From NCBI RefSeq assembly GCF_900116805.1, contig NZ_FPBV01000025.1, positions 1 through 48,672 of the forward strand: 48,672 nt of DNA. Reading direction: 5' to 3'. The notes beneath the pieces were generated by a model that saw only the letters and a program-made list of their open reading frames with translations, was not told the DNA's origin and did no database searches. This stretch comes from Paenalicyclobacillus macrosporangiidus (GTDB taxonomy: Bacteria; Bacillota; Bacilli; Alicyclobacillales; Alicyclobacillaceae). Numbering within the stretch: the stretch's first letter is position 1; each line of letters opens with the position of its first letter. Of this stretch, positions 8,870 to 18,600 are shown piece after piece. The position numbers were made by a program, and so were the translations under genes.

Positions 8870-9103
8870 CAGATGCTCCAACCACCGCACGCAGACGGCG
8901 GCGACCTGTACCAATTCCTCTTTCAATTCCTCATACCGGTCGGCGGTTGGGTCCTGGTGGTACTCGTACAGGGCCTTGGCCACTTCACCGAATTCCTCCG
9001 CCAACACCACCAAGCCGTGTTGATGCCCGTGCCATTCGGGATGCAGGTGGTCCTGTCGCTTGCGCTCCTCGTGGATCTTTTGGAAGGCTTCTTGGCGTGT
9101 CAA
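8864..9103 (-). CDS. MazG-like nucleotide pyrophosphohydrolase family protein
   Basis: A 79-residue all-helical protein. The EEFGEVAKALYEY stretch (the metal-binding E-E-x-x-E helix) and a second acidic helix EELKEELVQVAA are typical of the MazG/dUTPase-like NTP pyrophosphohydrolase fold, which hydrolyses non-canonical nucleoside triphosphates. A GAAAGGAC ribosome site lies about 10 bases before a TTG start. It is short compared with full MazG but matches the small single-domain MazG-like group. It faces the sugar operon and seems unrelated to it. GC rises sharply from about here onward. Confidence 0.75.
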   Translation of the reverse strand: MTRQEAFQKIHEERKRQDHLHPEWHGHQHGLVVLAEEFGEVAKALYEYHQDPTADRYEELKEELVQVAAVCVRWLEHLE

Positions 9104-9183
9104 CGGGATCGCGTCCTTTCCGGCGGAATCGCCCGCGCCTGGGTTCTGGTTCTGTCAGCCATTGTACCGCGTCCGTCGCCCGC

Positions 9184-9212
9184 GGGACAGTGAACTGAGT
9201 TTTCGGTATACT
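9184..9212 (+). promoter_or_regulatory. Possible sigma-A promoter of the quinone oxidoreductase gene
   Basis: GGGACA (9184-9189), a 17-base spacer and TATACT (9207-9212) lie in the intergenic region about 120 bases upstream of the ATG at 9331. The -10 hexamer is good and the -35 hexamer only fair. Confidence 0.35.
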
Positions 9213-9330
9213 GAATTCGGGTCGGGGCAGATGCCGGCGATTCGATGGTGACGCTGTCTCTTCGTTTCATTTTGAAACTCTTGTGTCAGCCGATGAGCGC
9301 TGCATTTCAGCCACAGAAGGAGAGGGTATT

Positions 9331-10311
9331 ATGAGAGCCGTGGTGGTCTCCCGGTTGGGCGGACCGGATGTGTTGCAGGTGGTCGAGCAGCCGGTGCCGG
9401 AGCCCGGGCCTGGCGAGGTGCGAATCCGGGTCGCGGCGGCGAGTGTGAATTTTGCGGACGTGAAGGCGCGATACGGGAACTACCATCATGCCGGGGCGCC
9501 ACCGTTCGTGCCGGGGCTCGATCTCGCGGGCACCGTCGACGCCGTCGGGGAAGGGGTGACCGGGCTGGCCGTCGGCCAGCGGGTGATGGCGTTCCCGAAG
9601 GGCGGTGCCTACAGCGAGTACGCGGTGGCGCCGGCGGTGCTGGCGTATCCCGTGCCGGACGGGGTGGACCTGGAGACCGCCGCGGCGTTGGCGACGGTCG
9701 GCGTGACGGCCTACGAGCTGTTGACGAAGGTGGCGCGCTTGCAGCCGGGTGAGACCGTCCTGGTGCACGCCGCCGCGGGCGGCGTCGGGACGGTGGCCCT
9801 GCAGTTGGCCAAGATCCTCGGGGCCGGGCAGGTCATCGGCACGGTGGGCAGCGACGAGAAAGCGGAACACGCGCGCCGCTACGGGGCGGATGTGGTGATC
9901 AACTACTCCGCGGGCGGCTTCGCCGATGCAGTGCTGGCCGCGACGGACGGGCGCGGCGCCGACGTGATCCTCGACGCGGTGGGGGGGCCCGCGTTCGCCG
10001 ACAACCTGCGCTGCCTGGCGCGGTTCGGACGCCTCGTGGTGTACGGGAACGCCGCCGGCGCCTACGGGCAGGTGGACACCGCCGAGCTGCACAGCACGTG
10101 CCGGTCGGTGTTGGGGTACAGCATGGGGACGACTCGCCGGTTCCGACCGGAGGCGCTGCGCGCTTCGGCGGAGCGGGTGTTGGAACTGGTGGCCACGGGG
10201 CGGCTGCAGGTGCCAGTGTGCGGGCGGTATCCGCTGGAGCGGGCGGCGGAGGCGCACACGGTGATGGAGAACCGTGGCACGCTCGGAAAGGTGCTGCTGG
10301 TGATGGCCTAG
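9331..10311 (+). CDS. NADPH:quinone oxidoreductase (zinc-free MDR family)
   Basis: A 326-residue medium-chain dehydrogenase/reductase of the quinone oxidoreductase type. The N-terminal GroES-like domain (VRIRVAAASVNFADVKARYG) is followed by the nucleotide-binding motif HAAAGGVGTVALQLAK at about residues 146-161. The structural-zinc cysteines of alcohol dehydrogenases are absent, as expected. AAGGAGAGG lies 5 bases before the ATG. Only 11 bases separate it from the acetyltransferase fusion gene downstream, so they form an operon. It probably reduces quinones or other enones with NADPH; the physiological substrate is unknown. Confidence 0.88.
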   Translation: MRAVVVSRLGGPDVLQVVEQPVPEPGPGEVRIRVAAASVNFADVKARYGNYHHAGAPPFVPGLDLAGTVDAVGEGVTGLAVGQRVMAFPKGGAYSEYAVAPAVLAYPVPDGVDLETAAALATVGVTAYELLTKVARLQPGETVLVHAAAGGVGTVALQLAKILGAGQVIGTVGSDEKAEHARRYGADVVINYSAGGFADAVLAATDGRGADVILDAVGGPAFADNLRCLARFGRLVVYGNAAGAYGQVDTAELHSTCRSVLGYSMGTTRRFRPEALRASAERVLELVATGRLQVPVCGRYPLERAAEAHTVMENRGTLGKVLLVMA

Positions 10312-10322
10312 GAGGGGCGAGG

Positions 10323-12830
10323 ATGGCGCGGGTGATTCTGCGCGACGGCCGGGTGGCGGAGCTGAGGGAGGCGCGGGACGAGGAGCGGGATCGATCCCTC
10401 ATCCGCGACCTCTTTCGGCGCGCCTCGCCGGGTTCGCTGTACCTCCGGTTTTTCCACATGGTGCGGGAGGTCAGCGACGAGGAGATTAGCCGCATGGTGC
10501 GGGGGCGCGGGCCGGACGGGCTGTCGCTGGTGTGCGTGGCGGGCGATCGCGCGCTCGGCATCGGCACCTACACCCCGGTGGACGAAGACACGGCCGAGGT
10601 GGCCTTCTTGGTGGACGACGAGCTGCACGGCAAGGGGCTCGGGACCCTCCTGCTCGAGCACCTGGCACAGCGGGCGTGGCGGCACGGGTTCACCCGTTTC
10701 GAGGCGTACGTGCTGGCGGAGAACCAGAAGATGCTGGACGTGTTCCACTCGAGCGGCTACGAGGTGAAACGGCGGCTGGAACACAACCAATACCACCTGG
10801 TGCTGCCGCTCGGGGAGACGGAGCGGTCGCGCGCTCTCCAGGAGGCCCGCGAGAAGTTGGCGACGGCCGCGTCGCTGCACCCGTTCTTCCGGCCGCGCAC
10901 GGTCGCGGTGATTGGCGCCTCGCGGGACCCGGACAGCTTGGGGCACTTGTTGTTGCGCAACGTGATCGCAGGGAATTTTCGCGGCGTCGTGTATCCCGTC
11001 AACCCCCACGCGGAGGCGGTGGCCGGGGTCAAGGCGTATCCGTCGGTGGGGGGGGTGCCGGATCGGATTGATCTCGCCGTCATCGCCGTACCCGCCGGCC
11101 AGGTGCTGCCGGTGGTGGACGATTGCGTCGCGGCGGGGGTGCGCGCCGTCACCATCCTCTCGTCCGGGTTCGCGGAACAGGGGGCGGAGGGCCGCGCCCT
11201 GCAGGACGCGGTGGTCGGCCGCCTTCGCGCGGCCGGGTGCCGACTCATCGGCCCCAACTGCCTGGGGTTGTTGACGACGGATCCGGACGTCCGCCTGAAC
11301 GCCAGCTTCGCCCCGCATCCGTTGAGGCGCGGGAGACTGGCCATCGCCAGCCACTCGGGCGGGCTTGGGGTGGCCATCCTGGAGTACGCCGAGCGGGCGG
11401 GCATCGGCGTGTCGAGCTTCGTCAGCCTGGGTAACAAGGCGGATGTCTCGGGCAACGATGTCCTGCAGTACTGGGAGGATGATCCCGCCACCGACCTGGT
11501 GGTCCTCTACCTGGAATCGTTCGGGAACCCGCGCCGGTTCTCCCGTATCGCCCGGCGCGTGACGCGCCGCAAACCGGTGCTGGTGGTCAAGAGCGCGCGC
11601 ACCCCGGCCGGAGCGATGGTGTCGGAGGCGCGCGCGGCCGCGGCAGAGGCGAGCGAACAGGCGGTGGAGGCGCTCTTCCAGCAGACGGGGATCTTGCGGA
11701 TGGACACGCTGCAGGAGCTGTTCGACGCCGCCGTCCTGCTGGCGTTTGCGCCTCTGCCGAAGGGCCGCCGGGTGGCCGTGGTGACCAACTCGGCGGGCGG
11801 CGCGGTCATCGCCGTGGATGCCCTGCGGCGGGAGGGGCTCGAGTTCGTGCCGCCCCTCATCGATCTCGGCTTCGAGGCACTGGCGGAAGGATACCGCCTG
11901 GTGTTGCCGCAGGTCCTGCGCGATCCGGGGGTCGACGCGGTGCTGGTGCTGTTCGTCCCAGTCGGGTCCCGGGACGAGCAGGCGGTCGCCCAGGCGATTC
12001 AAGACGCCATCCGCGAGGCGGCGGGCGCAGGCGCGGCCGAGGCGGGGAATGCTGCAGCGGGCGCGGGGGCGGTCCCGAAGTCCGGCGTCGCTGAAGCGAG
12101 TGCAAGCGAGAGCAAGGCGGGCGGCACTGCAGCCGGGGCGACTGAGACGAAGCCCGTGATCGCGACCTTCCTCACGACGGGAGAGTACATGGTGCGGACC
12201 CTGGACGCGGATGTGCAGCGGGTGCCGGTGTATCCGTTCCCGGAGCAGGCGGTGAGGGCCCTGGCGAAGGCGGCGCAGTACGCGGAGTACCGGGCCAAGA
12301 CGCCCGGGCGCATCCCCGACCTCGACGGCATCGCGTGTGATGCGGCGCGCCAGCGGCTGCGGGCGGTCCAGGGCGAGGACGCGCGCTTGCTCAGCGCAGA
12401 AGAGGCACGCGCGATCCTGGCGTGCGCGGGCATCGTCGCGGAGGCGGCCGAGGCGGACCAGGTGGAGGAGATGGCGAGAAGTCCTGTCCTGGTGCTGGGC
12501 ATCGATGTCGATCCGCTGTTCGGCCCCTTGGTCTTCGCCCGCCGCGCCGATCCGCCGGAGCCCGTCTGGGATCCGCAGGTGGTCCGGCCTCCGCGCACGT
12601 GCGTGCGCCTCGTCCCCATCACCGACGTGGACGCGCGCGAGATGGCCGGCGTGCTCTTGGATGCGGACGATCCCGGCACCGGCCTGCTCCCCGACCTCCT
12701 GCTGCGCCTGTCGCGGTTGGCGGACGAGGTCCCGGAGGTGCTGTCTGTACGTGCGCTGGCGCGGTGGACCGGCGGGGCGTGGCGCGTCCGGGACGTGCGG
12801 CTTCAGGCGGCCGGCCGCGAAAGGACCTGA
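10323..12830 (+). CDS. GNAT acetyltransferase fused to a degenerate NDP-forming acyl-CoA synthetase (Pat-like)
   Basis: An 835-residue fusion. Residues about 1-165 form a GNAT domain (acetyl-CoA loop HGKGLGTLLL at 102-111). From about 190 comes the CoA-binding domain (VAVIGASRDPDSLGHLLLRN), then the ligase domain with IASHSGGLG, an Ala/Gly-rich linker at about 565-615, and a short ATP-grasp remnant. The segment that carries the phosphohistidine (SHTGALAG) in active enzymes reads SEARAAAAEA here, and the ATP-grasp core (lysine and HKSD-GGV motifs) is missing. The synthetase half is therefore probably a ligand sensor, as proposed for enterobacterial Pat/PatZ, and the GNAT half acetylates lysines. 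A convergent sirtuin gene follows. The start at 10323 has GGAGGGGCGAGG upstream; a much longer upstream frame is read-through of the previous gene's alternative frame. Confidence 0.85.
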   Translation: MARVILRDGRVAELREARDEERDRSLIRDLFRRASPGSLYLRFFHMVREVSDEEISRMVRGRGPDGLSLVCVAGDRALGIGTYTPVDEDTAEVAFLVDDELHGKGLGTLLLEHLAQRAWRHGFTRFEAYVLAENQKMLDVFHSSGYEVKRRLEHNQYHLVLPLGETERSRALQEAREKLATAASLHPFFRPRTVAVIGASRDPDSLGHLLLRNVIAGNFRGVVYPVNPHAEAVAGVKAYPSVGGVPDRIDLAVIAVPAGQVLPVVDDCVAAGVRAVTILSSGFAEQGAEGRALQDAVVGRLRAAGCRLIGPNCLGLLTTDPDVRLNASFAPHPLRRGRLAIASHSGGLGVAILEYAERAGIGVSSFVSLGNKADVSGNDVLQYWEDDPATDLVVLYLESFGNPRRFSRIARRVTRRKPVLVVKSARTPAGAMVSEARAAAAEASEQAVEALFQQTGILRMDTLQELFDAAVLLAFAPLPKGRRVAVVTNSAGGAVIAVDALRREGLEFVPPLIDLGFEALAEGYRLVLPQVLRDPGVDAVLVLFVPVGSRDEQAVAQAIQDAIREAAGAGAAEAGNAAAGAGAVPKSGVAEASASESKAGGTAAGATETKPVIATFLTTGEYMVRTLDADVQRVPVYPFPEQAVRALAKAAQYAEYRAKTPGRIPDLDGIACDAARQRLRAVQGEDARLLSAEEARAILACAGIVAEAAEADQVEEMARSPVLVLGIDVDPLFGPLVFARRADPPEPVWDPQVVRPPRTCVRLVPITDVDAREMAGVLLDADDPGTGLLPDLLLRLSRLADEVPEVLSVRALARWTGGAWRVRDVRLQAAGRERT

Positions 12831-12863
12831 AGTGGTTTGGGAAATCCATTGGAGCGGGTCAGG

Positions 12864-12998
12864 GGTTCAGGCTGGCGTTATCCGTCGGTTCGGATCGGGA
12901 TGGCGCTGCCCGTGGGGTGGATCAGGGTGGCACGGTTCATCAGGGTCAGTCTTGCGCTGTCCGTGGGACCGGGTCAGGCTGGCGCCGCCCCGCCGGCG
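12864..12998. repeat. Five imperfect 28-bp tandem repeats
   Basis: Units begin near 12864, 12892, 12920, 12943 and 12971 and share a core like TCAGGCTGGCGCTGTCCGTG; the third unit is shorter. The array fills the space between the convergent acetyltransferase and sirtuin genes and runs into the last codons of the sirtuin, encoding its Ala/Gly-rich end. Confidence 0.55.
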
Positions 12999-13738
12999 GG
13001 AACGGCCTGACGCAGCACCTCTCCCGCCTTGGCGTGGATGACCAGGTGGGCCCGGTCGTCGAAGTCGGTTTCATCCAGATTGAGAAGGACGATGCGCGTG
13101 GACGCGCGGTCCGCAAACCTCGGCAGGCTGGCGATGGGCTCGACGGTGAGAGAGGTGCCGATAATCAAAAGCAGGTCGCAGTCTTGGACGGCGTGCAGGG
13201 CTTCCCCGTAATGGCGGACGGCCTGTCCGAACAGGACCGTGTCGGGATGCAGCACCCGCCCGCAGACGGAGCCCTTGACGTCTTCCCAGGTGCACCGCGG
13301 TACGTCCTCGCTGAGGATGTGCGAGAGGCCGTATTCGGTTCCGCACCGGGGACAGCGGGCCGACCGCGCGCTTCCGTGAACCTCCCACACCCGGGTGCTG
13401 CCCGCCAGTTGATGCAGGCCGTCGACGTTCTGCGTGATAATGGTGACCCTCTTGCCTTGCGCCTCCAGGCGTGCGAGGGCCCTGTGGCCTTCGTTCGGCT
13501 GGGCGCGCAGATATTCCGGGCGCAGGAAGGTCCGTTTGTATTTCGGCCAGAAATCATCCGGATTGTTGCGCAGGTGATGATCGGTCATCGCCGCGAGGAG
13601 CGCTTCGTCCTGCCAGACACCCTTCTCGGATCGGAAGTCCGGGATGCCGGACTCGGTGCTGATGCCCGCGCCGGTGAGCACGGTGATCCGGTGGCTGTCC
13701 CCCAACCAAGTTCTCAGGGTCTTCAGCTGATTCTCCAC
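12974..13738 (-). CDS. SIR2-family NAD-dependent protein deacylase (sirtuin)
   Basis: A 254-residue sirtuin with all core motifs: GAGIS at 23-27, TQNVDGLH at 102-109, catalytic His121 in VHGS, zinc cysteines 129, 132, 149 and 159, and GTSL towards the C-terminus. It removes acetyl or acyl groups from lysines using NAD. The GTG start has GAGGAG about 10 bases upstream, and a TATAAT hexamer lies further upstream. It is convergent with the GNAT/acyl-CoA-synthetase fusion, so the pair probably forms the writer and eraser of reversible lysine acylation, known to control acyl-CoA synthetases in other bacteria. The family assignment is firm; the pairing is inferred. Confidence 0.93.
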   Translation of the reverse strand: MENQLKTLRTWLGDSHRITVLTGAGISTESGIPDFRSEKGVWQDEALLAAMTDHHLRNNPDDFWPKYKRTFLRPEYLRAQPNEGHRALARLEAQGKRVTIITQNVDGLHQLAGSTRVWEVHGSARSARCPRCGTEYGLSHILSEDVPRCTWEDVKGSVCGRVLHPDTVLFGQAVRHYGEALHAVQDCDLLLIIGTSLTVEPIASLPRFADRASTRIVLLNLDETDFDDRAHLVIHAKAGEVLRQAVPAGGAAPA

Positions 13739-13819
13739 ACAGGACCACTCCTCGGTCGCAGTGCCTCCCCAAACCTGGGGAAGGCAGGTGGCGAAAACGC
13801 TCGCATGTCTCCTGTGGCC

Positions 13820-13825
13820 ATTATA
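13820..13825 (-). promoter_or_regulatory. Possible -10 element of the sirtuin gene
   Basis: A perfect TATAAT on the minus strand lies about 80 bases before the sirtuin start. No convincing -35 hexamer is visible at the normal spacing. Confidence 0.35.
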
Positions 13826-13886
13826 CCGGTGCGGTCGGTGGGGAGGGAACCCGGTTTGGAAGCGGGATCGCAGGCGAACGTAGACA

Positions 13887-13913
13887 CCGGCCGCAGGACG
13901 GCGCTGCGGCCGG
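13887..13913. terminator. Hairpin downstream of the small membrane protein gene
   Basis: A 10-bp GC-rich stem (13887-13896 with 13904-13913) with a 7-base loop lies 25 bases after the stop of the minus-strand gene 13938-14252. No T run follows, so termination is plausible but unproven. Confidence 0.45.
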
Positions 13914-13937
13914 ACGGGCAGGAGAGCGAACAGGGGA

Positions 13938-14252
13938 TCACCACCACCAAGCCCACGGGGCGAGCGCCAAGAGGGCGAAGAACGGGAAAAAGAAGAACGG
14001 CCACCATGCCTCCGTCACATCACCTGTCGCTCCGGGGGTTTGATCCGGCCTGCCGGCGGGCAACTCCCCCAGCAGGTGGACGTCGGGATGCGAGGTGCCG
14101 CTCGCCAGCCGCGTGGTGGAGCCGCGGATCGGCCGCACGTATATGCCGTGGGGCGTGACGTTGTGGAGGATGCCGTGGTGCAGCACCCCGTCCCGCGTGC
14201 GGAACACGACGTGTTGGCCCACGAAGCGGATGCAATGAGCGTGTGTCAACAT
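13938..14252 (-). CDS. Small hypothetical protein with aromatic hydrophobic C-terminus
   Basis: A 104-residue protein that I do not recognise by name. Its first half ([20 protein letters not shown], then [15 protein letters not shown]) looks like a small beta-barrel. Its C-terminus is strongly aromatic and hydrophobic ([20 protein letters not shown]), probably a membrane anchor. The architecture is reminiscent of small proteins of spore-forming Bacilli, but that is only an impression. ATG 14252 has GAGAGGAGGG 8 bases upstream, so it is almost certainly translated; a longer frame starting at 14432 has no such site. It is divergent from the dehydratase gene. Confidence 0.75.
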   Translation of the reverse strand: MLTHAHCIRFVGQHVVFRTRDGVLHHGILHNVTPHGIYVRPIRGSTTRLASGTSHPDVHLLGELPAGRPDQTPGATGDVTEAWWPFFFFPFFALLALAPWAWWW

Positions 14253-14349
14253 GTACACTTCCCTCCTCTCGCTGCAACACATGTATGCAACCCTTGGATA
14301 GTTGGTATGGACGAACTCCCAAAGCACGGAGACGCGGACGAATTTGGGG

Positions 14350-14366
14350 CTGGCACGTTTTTTGCT
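14350..14366 (+). promoter_or_regulatory. Sigma-54 promoter of the YjhG/YagF-type dehydratase gene
   Basis: CTGGCACGTTTTTTGCT matches the -24/-12 consensus (TGGCAC-N5-TTGCW) exactly, with the required 10 bases between the invariant GG and GC. It lies about 180 bases before the ATG at 14547. A short perfect hairpin (14379-14395) follows close to the expected start site. Expression would need RpoN and an activator. Confidence 0.8.
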
Positions 14367-14546
14367 AGAGGACATGAGAGGGGGTTCCACCCCCTTGAGC
14401 ACGGCGTGGCCTTGCGCCGCGTGCCGTTGCATTTTTATTTTGGAATTTGGAAGCGCTCACGCCAGCCGGGATGTTCGGACGGCGGAGCCCGGACGACCTT
14501 GGAAGACGACCACGGCGGACGACTGCAGCAGGGAGGAGCGAGAGGG

Positions 14547-16529
14547 ATGCAGGAGAAGACGGGTTCCCTGGCACGGGTGATCGGTTCAACGGATACAGCG
14601 CAATATCAGGTTCAGACGAGGGCACAGGGCCCGGCGGGGCAACTGCCGTTGACGCCGGAGATGTTGTTGAATGAACCGAGCGGAAACCTGTTTGGTTGGA
14701 CGCAGAACGTCGGGATGGGGTGGAACCCGTCGCGGCTGCACGGCCGGCAGGTGTTGATCCTGAGTACGCAGGGGGGAATCCGAGCGGAGGACGGGACGCC
14801 TGTGGCACTCGGGTACCACACCGGCCACTGGGAGGTGGGCCTGTTGGCCCGGGCCGCAGCCGAGGAGGTCAAGGCCGCGGGCGGGGTACCGTTCGCCGGG
14901 TACGTGAGCGATCCGTGCGACGGCCGATCCCAGGGCACAGCGGGTATGTTTGACTCGCTGCCGTACCGCAATGATGCGGCGCTGGTGATGCGCCGCCTGA
15001 TCCGATCGCTGCCGACGCGCCACGCGGTGATTGGGGTGGCGACCTGTGACAAGGGGCTGCCGGCGATGATGATCGCGCTGGCATCCATGCACCACCTCCC
15101 CTGCGTGCTGGCGCCGGGCGGGGTGACGTTGCCCGCCGAGGAAGGCGAGGACGCGGGCAAGGTGCAGACCATCGGGGCGCGTTACGCCCACGGCGAGATC
15201 TCCCTTGAGGAGGCCGCCGAGATGGGGTGCCGGGCGTGCGCGACGCCCGGTGGGGGATGCCAGTTCCTCGGCACGGCGGCGACCAGCCAGGTGGTGGCGG
15301 AGGCGCTCGGCATGGCGATCCCGCACTCGGCCCTGGCGCCGTCCGGGCAGCCCATTTGGCTCGAGATCGGACGTCAGTCCGCGCGCGCCGCACTGCAGTT
15401 GCTGGAGCTCGGCTGGACGACGCGGGACATCCTGACGGACGCGGCCATCGAGAACGCGATGGTGGTGCATGCGGCCTTCGGCGGATCGACCAATCTGTTG
15501 CTGCACATCCCGGCCATTGCGCACGCGGCCGGCTGCCGGGTGCCGGAGGTGGCGGACTGGATCCGGGTCAACCGGGAGGTGCCGCGCCTGGTGAGCGTGC
15601 TGCCCAACGGGCCGGAATACCACCCGACGGTGCGGGCCTTCCTCGCCGGCGGGGTGCCCGAGGTGATGCTGCACCTGCGGAGGCTCGGCGTGATCGACAC
15701 GTCGGTCAAGACCGTGGCTGGCGTGAGGTTGGACGAGGTGCTCGACTGGTGGGAGGACTCGGAGCGCAGGCACGCGGTGCGGGCGCGGTTGAAGGAGGCC
15801 GACGGGATCGATCCCGACGATGTCATCATGAGCCCCGACCGCGCGCGGGCGCGTGGCCTCACGTCGACGGTGACGTTCCCGGTGGGCAACATCGCGCCGG
15901 AAGGGTCGGTGATCAAGTCGACGGCCATCGATCCGTCGGTGGTCGGCGCGGACGGCGTCTACCGCCATCGGGGTCGCGCCAAGGTGTTCACGTCAGAGCG
16001 GGATGCCATTGCGGCCATCAAGCGGGGCGCCATCCAGGCGGGCGACGTCATGGTGCTGGCCGGGCGCGGGCCGTCGGGCACAGGGATGGAGGAGACGTAC
16101 CAGCTCACGTCCGCCTTGAAGCACCTGCCTTTCGGCAAGCACGTGTGCCTCATCACGGACGCGCGCTTCTCGGGGGTGTCGACCGGCGCTTGCATCGGCC
16201 ACGTGGGGCCGGAGGCCCTGGCGGGCGGGCCCATCGGGAAGCTGCGCGACGGCGATTGGATTGAGGTGGAGATTGATTTGAACCGCCTCGAGGGCCGGGT
16301 GAACTTCGTCGGCGATGGGGACGAACCCGGGACGCCGGCGGATGGGGACGCGATTTTGGCACGCCGCGATCCGCACCCGGGACTCAGCCCGGACCCGGAC
16401 TTGCCGGACGATACGCGTCTGTGGGCGGCGCTGCAGAACGTCAGCGGCGGCACCTGGCGCGGGGCGGTGTACGACGTCGACCGCATCATCCAGGCGCTGG
16501 AGGCGGGCAAGAAAGCGCTCGGGTGGTAG
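14547..16529 (+). CDS. Sugar-acid dehydratase, YjhG/YagF family (D-xylonate dehydratase type)
   Basis: A 660-residue member of the IlvD/Edd superfamily, longer than IlvD (about 560) and matching the 650-residue YjhG/YagF group along its length, for example in [32 protein letters not shown] and the ending [19 protein letters not shown]. These enzymes dehydrate D-xylonate or D-galactonate to 2-keto-3-deoxy acids using an Fe-S cluster. Candidate ligands are Cys124 (DPCDG), Cys167 (TCDKG) and Cys231/Cys238 (CATPGGGC). GGGAGG lies about 10 bases before the ATG. No xylose dehydrogenase, aldolase or dedicated transporter is adjacent, so it stands as its own unit behind a sigma-54 promoter. Confidence 0.92.
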   Translation: MQEKTGSLARVIGSTDTAQYQVQTRAQGPAGQLPLTPEMLLNEPSGNLFGWTQNVGMGWNPSRLHGRQVLILSTQGGIRAEDGTPVALGYHTGHWEVGLLARAAAEEVKAAGGVPFAGYVSDPCDGRSQGTAGMFDSLPYRNDAALVMRRLIRSLPTRHAVIGVATCDKGLPAMMIALASMHHLPCVLAPGGVTLPAEEGEDAGKVQTIGARYAHGEISLEEAAEMGCRACATPGGGCQFLGTAATSQVVAEALGMAIPHSALAPSGQPIWLEIGRQSARAALQLLELGWTTRDILTDAAIENAMVVHAAFGGSTNLLLHIPAIAHAAGCRVPEVADWIRVNREVPRLVSVLPNGPEYHPTVRAFLAGGVPEVMLHLRRLGVIDTSVKTVAGVRLDEVLDWWEDSERRHAVRARLKEADGIDPDDVIMSPDRARARGLTSTVTFPVGNIAPEGSVIKSTAIDPSVVGADGVYRHRGRAKVFTSERDAIAAIKRGAIQAGDVMVLAGRGPSGTGMEETYQLTSALKHLPFGKHVCLITDARFSGVSTGACIGHVGPEALAGGPIGKLRDGDWIEVEIDLNRLEGRVNFVGDGDEPGTPADGDAILARRDPHPGLSPDPDLPDDTRLWAALQNVSGGTWRGAVYDVDRIIQALEAGKKALGW

Positions 16530-17346
16530 GGGCGTAGAGGCCGGGCCCCGGCGGGGGACCGGGGACCCTGGTGTGCGGCCCGGGGGCCCGGCTGGAGGTC
16601 GGTCGCCGGTGCGGGAGCCGGCGGGGCGCCGGTGATGTGGGCGGTCGGGGCTCCGGCGGCGCGGCGCAGGTCGCCGGTAGAGCGGGGCCCCGAGCCTCGG
16701 GCGGGTGGCCGCTGGTGCTCAGGCTGGCCCAGGCCCCAGACGCGGGCGGCAGGGGTGAAAAGTGGCAAGAGCGGGAGGTGTCGAGGGCGGAAACCGCCGA
16801 GTGGGAGGCGATAGTAACAATCGTGATATTAACGGCTCGTGGAAACAGGGCAATACAAAACATTTTGATGTTAACTCGGGCTTCGCCGATCCGATAAGGT
16901 GAAGAACTTCAGTAAACACAAGTCTTTCACAACCACTTTGGCCCCGTCCCGTCCCTGCACAGGCCCGCGACCATCCACCCATGTCCCCATCCGCCCGTGC
17001 CACGCCCCCGCCTTCGCCCCCGGCCCGGCCTCCCCTGCTCCCGAATCAGCCAGGCTGTTCTCCGTTCAATTCGTTTCCCCTCTGCACCCGGTACCCGATC
17101 TGCGATCGTACACTCTTTCGGGCGCGTTCAACGGTGGCTCGAATCCATCCGTGTCACCCGCTTCACGCTCTCATCCCCGTACAACCTAGGGAAGACGATG
17201 CGAGAGGGGCCTCCTTAGTCTCCAAGCGATTCGAGCATTCCAAGCGATCTGAGCGAGCGACCCGCAAGACCCGCTGGAACGCCGCTGGGGGGCCTGGTGC
17301 TTGCCATTTTGCGGATTTCGGAACATCATAGGAACGTGACGACCGA
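16530..17346. other. Intergenic region without recognisable genes
   Basis: 817 bases. The first 220 are extremely GC-rich and can form a stem near 16550-16590 (a GGGCCCCGG-type arm), perhaps the terminator of the dehydratase gene. Around 16800-16920 the sequence becomes AT-richer, with a small palindrome ACATTTTGATGT. Open frames here lack ribosome sites and look like GC-driven noise. No RNA gene, riboswitch or repeat family is apparent. Confidence 0.5.
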
Positions 17347-18600
17347 ATGCCGGGAGCGATGCAGGTGACTTACATTCAGCAGGGGACTCCGGAGTTTCGC
17401 AAGGCGAGCTTCGGGCTCTTCATCGGCGCTTGGGTGACGTTCACCATCCTGTATTGTATCCAGCCCTTATTGCCTGCCTTTTCCCAACACTTCCAAGTCT
17501 CTCCCGCGGTCTCCAGCCTGTCGCTGTCGGTGACCACCGCGGCGCTGGCCATCGGGATGCTCTTCATGGCGTCCTTGTCACACCGGTATGGCCCCAAGCG
17601 GCTGATGACCTTCTCCCTCTTGGCTTCGGCCATCTTGGTGCTCATCTCCGCGTGGGTCCGGGATTTTGCCAGCCTGTTGGTGGTCCGCGCCCTGCAGGGC
17701 ATCGCGCTCGCGGGATTGCCGTCGATCGCGATGGGGTACCTGGGAGAGGAAGTCGATCCCAAGAGCCTGGGATACGCGATGGGCCTGTACATCGCCGGCA
17801 ACACGGTGGGCGGGATGTCCGGGCGGATCATCACCGGGATGATCAGCGACTGGCTGTCGTGGCGGTGGGCGCTTGGATTTCTCGGCGCCCTTGGCGTGGT
17901 CCTGGGTGTGGTGTTCTGGTGGATCTTGCCCGTCGCGCGGAACTTTCAGCCGCGGCGAGTGAATGAACCTGTTCGCCAGCGGTTTCGCCGGGCTCTCGGG
18001 GTGTACGCGGGACACCTGCGAGATACAGGTTTGCTGTGCCTGTTTGGCATCGCGTTTCTGTTGATGGGCGGGCAGGTCGCTCTGTACAATTACATCGGTT
18101 ATCAGTTGATGGCCCCGCCGTACCGGTTGAGCCAGACCGCGGTGGGGTGGTTGTTTGTCGTGTACACGGTGGGCACGTTCAGCTCTGCCTGGATGGGGCG
18201 GGTGGCCGACCGCCACGGGCGTCGCCTGACCTTGTGGATCGGGACCAGCACGATGGCCCTCGGCGCGCTCATCACGCTTCCCATGGGCTTGGTGTGGAAA
18301 GTGCTGGGGTTGGCCGTGTTCACGTTTGGATTTTTCGCGAGCCACTCCATCGCGAGCGGCTGGGTGGGATGGCGTGCCGCCGGGAACAAGGCGGAGGCGT
18401 CTTCCCTCTATCTTCTCTTTTACTACATGGGATCGAGTGTGGGCGGATTTTGCGGGGGATTGTTCTGGAGCGCGTTTGCTTGGCGCGGCGTGATCGCCAT
18501 GATCCTCGGATTCACCGTGCTGGCGATGGGGCTGCAGATGCGGTTGTCCCGGCTCACGCGCACGGTTACTGCGGCCAGCTCCAGAGGAGGAACCGTATGA
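17347..18600 (+). CDS. MFS transporter, YnfM type
   Basis: A 417-residue 12-helix major facilitator protein, alignable in memory with E. coli YnfM over its length: [16 protein letters not shown] at the first helix, [19 protein letters not shown] in helix 5, and [20 protein letters not shown] in helix 11. The substrate is unknown; family annotations point to drug or sugar efflux. ATG 17347 has only a weak AGGA upstream; ATG 17359 is an alternative. Its TGA overlaps the ATG of coaA (ATGA), so the two are co-translated. Confidence 0.88.
   Translation: MPGAMQVTYIQQGTPEFRKASFGLFIGAWVTFTILYCIQPLLPAFSQHFQVSPAVSSLSLSVTTAALAIGMLFMASLSHRYGPKRLMTFSLLASAILVLISAWVRDFASLLVVRALQGIALAGLPSIAMGYLGEEVDPKSLGYAMGLYIAGNTVGGMSGRIITGMISDWLSWRWALGFLGALGVVLGVVFWWILPVARNFQPRRVNEPVRQRFRRALGVYAGHLRDTGLLCLFGIAFLLMGGQVALYNYIGYQLMAPPYRLSQTAVGWLFVVYTVGTFSSAWMGRVADRHGRRLTLWIGTSTMALGALITLPMGLVWKVLGLAVFTFGFFASHSIASGWVGWRAAGNKAEASSLYLLFYYMGSSVGGFCGGLFWSAFAWRGVIAMILGFTVLAMGLQMRLSRLTRTVTAASSRGGTV

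Noticed and set aside
14379-14395. Short AGGGGGT/ACCCCCT hairpin treated as a terminator or riboswitch
   Set aside because: The stem is 7 bp with a 3-base loop and lies just after the sigma-54 promoter; no ligand-binding consensus is visible.
14710-14730. GGGTGGAACCCGTCGCGG resembles the T-box antiterminator sequence
   Set aside because: It lies inside the dehydratase coding region (VGMGWNPSR), which is conserved in the YjhG/YagF family at protein level.
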